In this document: positions 45,145 through 49,793 of the stretch, piece after piece
Numbering within the stretch: position 1 is the stretch's first letter
How the letters are laid out: every line of letters starts with the position of its first letter
Assembly: GCA_035995165.1 (NCBI GenBank)
Contig: DASYKU010000144.1
Location: forward strand, 1-49,793
Length of the DNA: 49,793 nucleotides
Direction of reading: 5' to 3'
Origin: Mycobacteriales bacterium
Lineage (GTDB): Bacteria > Actinomycetota > Actinomycetes > Mycobacteriales > CADCTP01
Made by a program: the position numbers and the translations under genes
Notes under the pieces: generated by a model
What the model was told of the DNA's origin: nothing
Database searches by the model: none
Seen by the model: only the letters and a program-made list of their open reading frames with translations

Positions 45145-45699
45145 ATGACTCGGATCGTGGCGGGGGAGGTGGGGGGGCGGCGGTTGGTCGTGCCGCCGGG
45201 GGAGCGGACGCGGCCGACCTCCGATCGGGCGCGGGAGGCGTTGTTCGGGACCCTGTCCGGACTGCTCGACCTCGCCGGCGCCCGGGTCCTCGACCTCTAC
45301 GCCGGCTCCGGCGCGGTCGGCCTGGAGGCGGTCTCCCGCGGCGCCGCGCACGCGCTGCTCGTCGACGCCGACGCCCGCGCCGCCGCCACCGCGACCGGCA
45401 ACGCGGCCACCCTCGGCCTGGCCGACCGGGTCACCGTCCGCCGGGACAAGGTCGAGCGGACGCTGGCGGGGGAGCCGGCCGAGCACGACCTCGTCTTCGC
45501 CGACCCGCCGTACGCGCTGGCCGACGCCGAGCTCGCCGCCGTGCTGACCCGGCTGACCGAGGGCTGGCTGGCGGCGGGCGCGGTGCTGGTGGTGGAACGG
45601 GCCAGCCGGGGCGCCGGCCCATCCTGGCCGGAGCGTGTCGAGCCTCTCAAACAGCGCCGCTACGGCGAGGGCACCCTTTGGTACGGTCGACTCTCGTGA
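45145..45699 (+). CDS. rsmD: 16S rRNA (guanine966-N2)-methyltransferase
   Basis: The 184-residue protein has the RsmD hallmarks: RIVAGEVGGRRLVVPPG and RPTSDRAREALF at the N-terminus, motif I VLDLYAGSGAVGLEAVSRG, and the catalytic DPPY in LVFADPPYAL. It methylates G966 of 16S rRNA. Its stop overlaps coaD as GTGA, the usual rsmD-coaD pairing. Confidence 0.95.
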   Translation: MTRIVAGEVGGRRLVVPPGERTRPTSDRAREALFGTLSGLLDLAGARVLDLYAGSGAVGLEAVSRGAAHALLVDADARAAATATGNAATLGLADRVTVRRDKVERTLAGEPAEHDLVFADPPYALADAELAAVLTRLTEGWLAAGAVLVVERASRGAGPSWPERVEPLKQRRYGEGTLWYGRLS

Positions 45700-46202
45700 C
45701 GACCGGGAGCGCGCCCGCGCCACGGCGTGCCGTCTGCCCGGGGTCGTTCGACCCGGTCACGCTCGGCCACCTCGACATCATCGGCCGCGCCAGCACGCTC
45801 TACGACGAGGTCGTCGTCGCGGTCCTGGTGAACAAGAGCAAGACCGGCCTGTTCAGCGTCGACGAGCGGATCGACATGCTGAAGTCGGTCACCGCCGAGT
45901 ACGGCAACGTGCGCGTCGACTCCTTCCACGGCCTGCTCGTGCACTACTGCCAGGCCAACGACATCCCGGTCGTGGTCAAGGGGATCCGCGCGGTCAGCGA
46001 CTTCGACTACGAGCTGAAGATGGCGCAGATGAACCACGGCTTGACCGGCCTGGAGACTCTCTTCATGCCGACCAACCCGGAGTTCAGCTTCCTGACCTCC
46101 AGCCTGGTCAAGGAGGTCGCCACCTGGGACGGCGACGTCGGCCGGCTGGTGCCCCCGCTGGTGCTGGAACGGCTCGCCGCCCGCCTCCACGAACGTCGCT
46201 AG
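45696..46202 (+). CDS. coaD: Phosphopantetheine adenylyltransferase
   Basis: The 168-residue nucleotidyltransferase has CPGSFDPVTLGHLDII (with the T/HxGH-type site as TLGH), VKGIRAVSDFDYELKMAQMN, and the closing EFSFLTSSLVKEVA. It transfers AMP to phosphopantetheine in CoA synthesis. GTG 45696 is chosen because it overlaps the rsmD stop. The N-terminus (TTGSAPAPRR) is a few residues longer than usual. The next gene begins directly after the TAG. Confidence 0.97.
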   Translation: MTTGSAPAPRRAVCPGSFDPVTLGHLDIIGRASTLYDEVVVAVLVNKSKTGLFSVDERIDMLKSVTAEYGNVRVDSFHGLLVHYCQANDIPVVVKGIRAVSDFDYELKMAQMNHGLTGLETLFMPTNPEFSFLTSSLVKEVATWDGDVGRLVPPLVLERLAARLHERR

Positions 46203-46745
46203 ATGGCCGCCGTCGGCGACGCGCTGCGCCGGGTGCCGGACGCGCTGGACGAGCTGGTCGCCCTGGTCGAGTCGGCCCGGGCGATGCCGCTGTCGTCCTC
46301 CTGCGTGCTGCCGCGCGAGGAGGCGCTGGACCTGCTGGACGAGCTGCGGGCCGCGCTGCCCGAGGCGCTGGAGGACGCCCGCGAGGTGATGGGCGCCCGC
46401 GAGGAGCTGCTCGGCCAGGCCCGCGACCGCCGGGACCGGATCACCGCCGACGCCCGCGCGGAGGCCGACCGGGTGCTCACCGGGGCCCGGGACGCGGCCG
46501 ACCGGATGCTGGCCGAGGCCCGGGCCACCGCGGAACGGATGATCTCCGCGGACGGCGTCCGGCGGGCCGCCGAGGCCGAGGCCCGGGGCATCCTGGAGGC
46601 GGCCGAGGACCGGGCCGTGCGACTCAAGGCCGACGCCGACACGTACGCGGACCAGCGCCTCGCCGTCCTGGAGGACACCCTGGCCCGGCTGCTCGGCACC
46701 GTCGAGCGCGGCCGCGAGCTGCTGGCCCAACCGGCCCACGACTAG
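46203..46745 (+). CDS. sepIVA: DivIVA-like septation protein (SepIVA-like)
   Basis: The 180-residue protein is almost wholly alpha-helical: an N-terminal segment with LDELVALVESARAMPLSSSCVLPREEALDLLDEL, then a long heptad-type coiled coil of Ala/Arg/Glu/Asp (about residues 60-165). This layout and the coaD neighbourhood match Rv2927c of M. tuberculosis, whose M. smegmatis orthologue SepIVA is a DivIVA-like septation factor. The start abuts the coaD stop, so expression is probably coupled. Identification rests on architecture and position. Confidence 0.82.
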   Translation: MAAVGDALRRVPDALDELVALVESARAMPLSSSCVLPREEALDLLDELRAALPEALEDAREVMGAREELLGQARDRRDRITADARAEADRVLTGARDAADRMLAEARATAERMISADGVRRAAEAEARGILEAAEDRAVRLKADADTYADQRLAVLEDTLARLLGTVERGRELLAQPAHD

Positions 46746-46762
46746 CCGATACGACTAGCCGT

Positions 46763-46793
46763 TTCGACGTACCGCCGAGGGCTCGGGTAGCCT
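46763..46793 (+). promoter_or_regulatory. Possible promoter upstream of DUF177-rpmF-rnc
   Basis: TTCGAC (46763-46768) and TAGCCT (46788-46793), 19 bases apart, lie in the 100-base gap before the DUF177 gene. Spacing is one or two bases longer than ideal. Confidence 0.3.
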
Positions 46794-46845
46794 TGGCGGT
46801 CGGTCCGTACCCGGGCTGTCCCTGCCTGTCTTCGAGAAGCGACCC

Positions 46846-47436
46846 ATGCCAGCCAGAACGACGCCGCGCGACCGGGCGACGACCCGTCTCGACCCCCGCA
46901 AGCCCTTCGTGCTCGACGTGCGCGAGCTGGGCCGCCGACCGGGGTCGATGCGTGCTGTGCAGGCCGAGGTCCCGGCGCCGGCCGACCTGGTGACCGGGCT
47001 GGCCGGGATCCCCGCGGGCGCGCCGATCGGGCTGGACCTGCGGCTGGAGTCGGTGGTCGAGGGCGTGCTGGTCTCCGGCACGGTGACCGCCCCGGTGACC
47101 GGCGAGTGCGCCCGCTGCCTGACCCCGGTGTCCGGCTCCGAGTCCGTCGACGTGACCGAGCTGTTCGCGTACCCGGACTCGGTGACCGAGCAGACCTCCG
47201 AGGACGACGAGGTCAGCCACCTGGTCGGGGACATGCTCGACCTGGAGCCGGTGGTGCGCGACGCGCTGGTGCTCGACCTGCCGCTGTCCCCGCTGTGCCG
47301 GGACGACTGCCGCGGGCTGTGCGCCGAGTGCGGCGAGCGCCTGGACGACCTGCCCGACGACCACACCCACACCACGACCGACCCGCGCTGGGCCGCTCTC
47401 GCCGAGCGGTTCGGTGGAAGTCCCGAGAAGGAGTAA
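46846..47436 (+). CDS. DUF177/YceD-family protein
   Basis: The 196-residue protein has the YceD pattern: [31 protein letters not shown], the first metal-like pair [10 protein letters not shown], and the later [23 protein letters not shown] cluster of cysteines. DUF177 members almost always precede rpmF and in E. coli influence 23S rRNA; in plants a relative is needed for 23S rRNA accumulation. Five cysteines suggest a zinc site. rpmF follows after 4 bases. Confidence 0.92.
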   Translation: MPARTTPRDRATTRLDPRKPFVLDVRELGRRPGSMRAVQAEVPAPADLVTGLAGIPAGAPIGLDLRLESVVEGVLVSGTVTAPVTGECARCLTPVSGSESVDVTELFAYPDSVTEQTSEDDEVSHLVGDMLDLEPVVRDALVLDLPLSPLCRDDCRGLCAECGERLDDLPDDHTHTTTDPRWAALAERFGGSPEKE

Positions 47437-47440
47437 TCCA

Positions 47441-47620
47441 GTGGCAGTCCCGAAGCGCCGGATGTCCCGGAGCAACACCCGGTCCCGGCGGTCGCAGTGG
47501 AAGACCTCGGCCCCGACCCTGGTCCTCTGCGAGAACCGCGCCTGCCGCCAGCCCAAGCTGCCGCACACGGTCTGCAAGGTCTGCGGGACGTACGACAACA
47601 AGCAGGTCGTCGCGGTCTGA
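47441..47620 (+). CDS. rpmF: 50S ribosomal protein L32
   Basis: The 59-residue L32 has [20 protein letters not shown] at the N-terminus and a four-cysteine zinc ribbon (CENRACR and CKVCG). It is the zinc-binding form. GTG follows AAGGAG by 7 bases. It lies between DUF177 and rnc as in most actinomycetes. Confidence 0.97.
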   Translation: MAVPKRRMSRSNTRSRRSQWKTSAPTLVLCENRACRQPKLPHTVCKVCGTYDNKQVVAV

Positions 47621-47642
47621 CCGGGCGAGACGACCTGTTGGC

Positions 47643-48359
47643 GTGAACGGCGGTTCGCGCACGGTTCCCGACCCGGCCTCGCTCGAGGGCGCGCTCGGCG
47701 TCCAGTTGCAGGCCGAGCTGCTGGGCCGTGCCCTGACGCACCGCTCCTACGCGTACGAGAACGGCGGCCTGCCGACCAACGAGCGGCTGGAGTTCCTCGG
47801 CGACTCCGTGCTCGGTCTGGTGATCACCGACGCGCTCTACAACGGCCACCCGGACCTGCCGGAGGGCCAGCTGGCGAAGCTGCGCGCCTCGGTGGTGAAC
47901 ATGCGGGCGCTGGCCGACGTGGCCCGGCGGCTGGGCCCCGACGGCCTGGGCGCGTACGTCCGGCTGGGCCGGGGCGAGGAGGTCACCGGCGGCCGGGACA
48001 AGGCCAGCATCCTGGCCGACACGCTGGAGGCCCTGCTCGGCGCGGTGTACGTCGAGCACGGGCTGGGCGTCGCCGACGAGGTCATACACAAGCTGTTCGA
48101 CCCGGTGCTGGCGGACGCGGCCCAGCGCGGCGCCGGCCTGGACTGGAAGACCTCGCTGCAGGAGCTGACGGCGTCGCTCTCGCTCGGCGTCCCCGAGTAC
48201 GGCGTGAGCGAGGAGGGCCCGGACCACGCCAAGTCGTTCACGGCGGTGGCCCGGGTCGGCGGCGAGTCGTTCGGCAGCGGTGCCGGCCGCAGCAAGAAGG
48301 AAGCCGAGCAGAAGGCGGCCGAGGCCGCGTGGACCGTCCTGCAGGACCGGACCCAGTAG
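47643..48359 (+). CDS. rnc: Ribonuclease III
   Basis: The 238-residue protein has the RNase III signature [16 protein letters not shown] with the acidic metal residues, [13 protein letters not shown], and [15 protein letters not shown] (second acidic site). The C-terminal dsRNA-binding domain follows ([11 protein letters not shown] to [16 protein letters not shown]). It processes rRNA and structured mRNA. GTG is the start, 22 bases after rpmF, with only a weak ribosome site. Confidence 0.97.
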   Translation: MNGGSRTVPDPASLEGALGVQLQAELLGRALTHRSYAYENGGLPTNERLEFLGDSVLGLVITDALYNGHPDLPEGQLAKLRASVVNMRALADVARRLGPDGLGAYVRLGRGEEVTGGRDKASILADTLEALLGAVYVEHGLGVADEVIHKLFDPVLADAAQRGAGLDWKTSLQELTASLSLGVPEYGVSEEGPDHAKSFTAVARVGGESFGSGAGRSKKEAEQKAAEAAWTVLQDRTQ

Positions 48360-48392
48360 CCGCGGGCGGGCCCGGCTCCTCGCCGTGGACGT

Positions 48393-48450
48393 GATGGGGT
48401 CCGCCGCCCCCGGCGGGGCTCGGTGGACGCGGTCGGGCCGGCCCCGGACC
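48393..48450. repeat. Intergenic GATGGGGTCC repeat, copy 3
   Basis: About 57 bases beginning GATGGGGTCCGCCGCC match the unit at 45070 through CCGGCGGG, CGGTGGA and GGTCGGG with few changes. It lies in the 128-base gap after rnc, which otherwise contains only a GC-rich inverted repeat near 48456-48482 that may end transcription. Confidence 0.7.
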
Positions 48451-48487
48451 TGAGCCCCGTCCGGGGGTTACGGGCCCCCGGCGGCGG

Positions 48488-48898
48488 TCAAGCGCGCTTG
48501 CGGACTTCGTCTTCGAGGCGTTCCAGGGCCTCGGCCATGTCCTGGCGGGTCTTGTCGGCGGCGGCGCCGCGGTGGGCCTGGGGCTGCTTGCCGAAGAACG
48601 AGAGGTGCAGGTTCACCTCGGAGGCGGCGTCGCCCTCGTGGTAGACCTGCGCCCAGCCCGCGTAGTCGGGGCCCTCGCTGCCCCACTCCATCCGCAGCTG
48701 CTCCTTCTCGGCCCGGAACAAGCCGTCGCTGGCGTAGTGCCGGCCCCCGGCGTCCCCTTCGACGTGCAGCTTGTCCGGACCGGCTTCCTCGACGTCCATG
48801 GTGGTCGGCAGCCAGCGCTGCATCGTCTCGACGTCGGACATGATGTCGAACACGACGTCGGCGGCGGCCGGCATGCGGCGGCTCTCCTCGTACTCCAT
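48488..48898 (-). CDS. SRPBCC-superfamily (polyketide cyclase/START-like) protein
   Basis: The 136-residue protein fits a START-like fold: EYEESRRMPAAADVVFDIMSDVETMQRWLP is the classical N-terminal strand and helix, followed by antiparallel strands (LRMEWGSEGPDYAGWAQVYHEG, EVNLHLSFFGK) and a long C-terminal helix (DMAEALERLEDEVRKR). It would bind a hydrophobic ligand. ATG 48898 is the natural start of the fold. It is divergent to mutM, and its role is unknown. Confidence 0.83.
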   Translation of the reverse strand: MEYEESRRMPAAADVVFDIMSDVETMQRWLPTTMDVEEAGPDKLHVEGDAGGRHYASDGLFRAEKEQLRMEWGSEGPDYAGWAQVYHEGDAASEVNLHLSFFGKQPQAHRGAAADKTRQDMAEALERLEDEVRKRA

Positions 48899-48931
48899 GG
48901 CCGCATGATCTACCCCCGTACCGGCGGGCAC

Positions 48932-48937
48932 TACCGT
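48932..48937 (+). promoter_or_regulatory. -10 box for leaderless mutM transcript
   Basis: TACCGT ends exactly 7 bases before the GTG of mutM and there is no ribosome site between. Confidence 0.5.
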
Positions 48938-48944
48938 GGTCGGC

Positions 48945-49793
48945 GTGCCGGAGCTGCCCGAGGTCGAGGTCGTCCGCCGCGGGCTGGAGCGGTGGGTGGC
49001 CGGCCGGACCGTGGCCAAGGCCGAGATGCTGCACCCGCGGGCGACCCGGCGGCACGTCGCCGGCCCCGACGACGTCGTGGCCCGCCTGACCGGCCGGACG
49101 CTGAGCTCGGTCGAGCGCCGCGGGAAGTACCTCTGGCTGCCGCTGTCCGGCGCGGACGAGGCGCTGCTCGGCCACCTCGGCATGAGCGGCCAGCTGCTGG
49201 TGCTGCCGCCGGAGACGCCGGACGGGCCGCACCTGCGGGCCCGGCTCGCGTTCACCGACGGCGGCCGGGAGCTGCGCTACGTCGACCAGCGCACGTTCGG
49301 CGGGCTGTCGGTCGAGCCGACGGTGGACGGGGTGCCGGCGGTGATCGCCCACATCGGGCGGGACCCGCTGGACCCGGATTTCGACCTGGCCGCGTTCACC
49401 GCGGCGCTGCGCCAGCGCAAGACCGGGATCAAGCGCGCGTTGCTGGACCAGTCGCTGGTTTCCGGCATCGGCAACATCTACGCCGACGAGGCGCTGTGGC
49501 GGGCCAAGCTGCACTGGGCGCGCCCGACCGAGACCATGACCGCACCCGTGGTCGCGACCCTGATCCAGGGCGTCCGGGACGTGATGGGGGAGGCGCTGTC
49601 CGCCGGCGGCACCTCGTTCGACTCGCTGTACGTCGACGTCAACGGCGAGAGCGGCTACTTCGGGCGCTCGCTGGACGTCTACGGCCGGCGGGACGAGCCG
49701 TGCCGGCGCTGCGGCACGCCGATCCGGCGGGATCCGTTCATGAACCGCTCGTCGTACACCTGCCCGCGCTGCCAGCCGCGACCGCGCCGGGGG
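48945..49793 (+). CDS. mutM: Formamidopyrimidine-DNA glycosylase, 3' end outside window
   Basis: 283 codons are open to the right edge without a stop, so the last few residues are missing. After removal of Met the N-terminus is [13 protein letters not shown] with the catalytic Pro and Glu. [10 protein letters not shown] carries the conserved lysine, and [22 protein letters not shown] (helix-two-turn-helix) and the zinc finger CRRCG ... CPRCQ are intact. It removes 8-oxoguanine and ring-opened purines from DNA. The leaderless GTG follows TACCGT. The rnc-mutM order is standard, but a START-like gene has slipped between them. Confidence 0.97.
   Translation, partial: MPELPEVEVVRRGLERWVAGRTVAKAEMLHPRATRRHVAGPDDVVARLTGRTLSSVERRGKYLWLPLSGADEALLGHLGMSGQLLVLPPETPDGPHLRARLAFTDGGRELRYVDQRTFGGLSVEPTVDGVPAVIAHIGRDPLDPDFDLAAFTAALRQRKTGIKRALLDQSLVSGIGNIYADEALWRAKLHWARPTETMTAPVVATLIQGVRDVMGEALSAGGTSFDSLYVDVNGESGYFGRSLDVYGRRDEPCRRCGTPIRRDPFMNRSSYTCPRCQPRPRRG

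Overview
The window is from a very GC-rich, high-GC Gram-positive (actinomycete) chromosome. GC-biased third codon positions, many GTG starts and short ATGA/GTGA gene overlaps point that way. So does a gene order I recognise from Mycobacterium tuberculosis: IclR regulator, leuC, leuD, HU, mutT1, ppk, fbiD, gpsA, ddl, DUF3515, thiL, DAK-domain protein, recG, rsmD, coaD, sepIVA, DUF177, rnc, mutM. The block is compressed and has local insertions, so this is not a mycobacterium; I cannot name the genus from sequence alone.

Region 1 (about 1-13070) is accessory and largely unrecognised. A plus-strand operon of at least eight genes ends at a strong hairpin near 9780. Three of its proteins (the gene cut by the left edge, 1529-3880 and 6298-7455) look like one family built on about 95-residue beta-rich C-terminal domains. 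A second family is represented at 3891-6308 and, on the minus strand, at 11118-13067. Peptidoglycan-binding and LGFP cell-wall modules occur in three proteins, yet no complete protein in the region shows a signal peptide. The minus-strand paralogue is followed by a heme-oxygenase-like diiron oxidase gene. This is the best candidate here for an undescribed system, probably a cell-wall-associated or wall-crossing assembly.

Region 2 (13198-16908) is a three-gene catabolic operon: TfdB-like flavin monooxygenase, maleylacetate reductase and hydroxyquinol 1,2-dioxygenase. Together they would take a resorcinol-type or (chloro)phenolic compound through hydroxyquinol and maleylacetate to 3-oxoadipate. 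Region 3 (16825-20058) holds a Pr6Pr-like membrane protein, a YbaK-type deacylase, a YbdK-type carboxylate-amine ligase and a surface protein with an LASTG sorting signal.

Region 4 (20253-49793) is the conserved housekeeping block: leucine synthesis with a divergent IclR/NdgR-like regulator, nucleoid protein HU, nucleotide sanitation and polyphosphate, F420 precursor synthesis, phospholipid precursors, cell-wall D-Ala-D-Ala, thiamine phosphate metabolism, DNA repair (recG, mutM), CoA synthesis, septation, ribosomal proteins L28 and L32 and RNase III. Embedded in it are an ATP-grasp/LLM flavoenzyme pair disturbed by a 95-bp duplication or insertion, a GNAT protein with an internal 18-bp repeat expansion and a three-gene ABC exporter. 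Several promoters here have a TANNNT box only 6-9 bases before the start codon, the signature of leaderless transcripts. I saw no rRNA, tRNA, CRISPR array, integrase, transposase or phage structural gene. No gap exceeds 300 bases.
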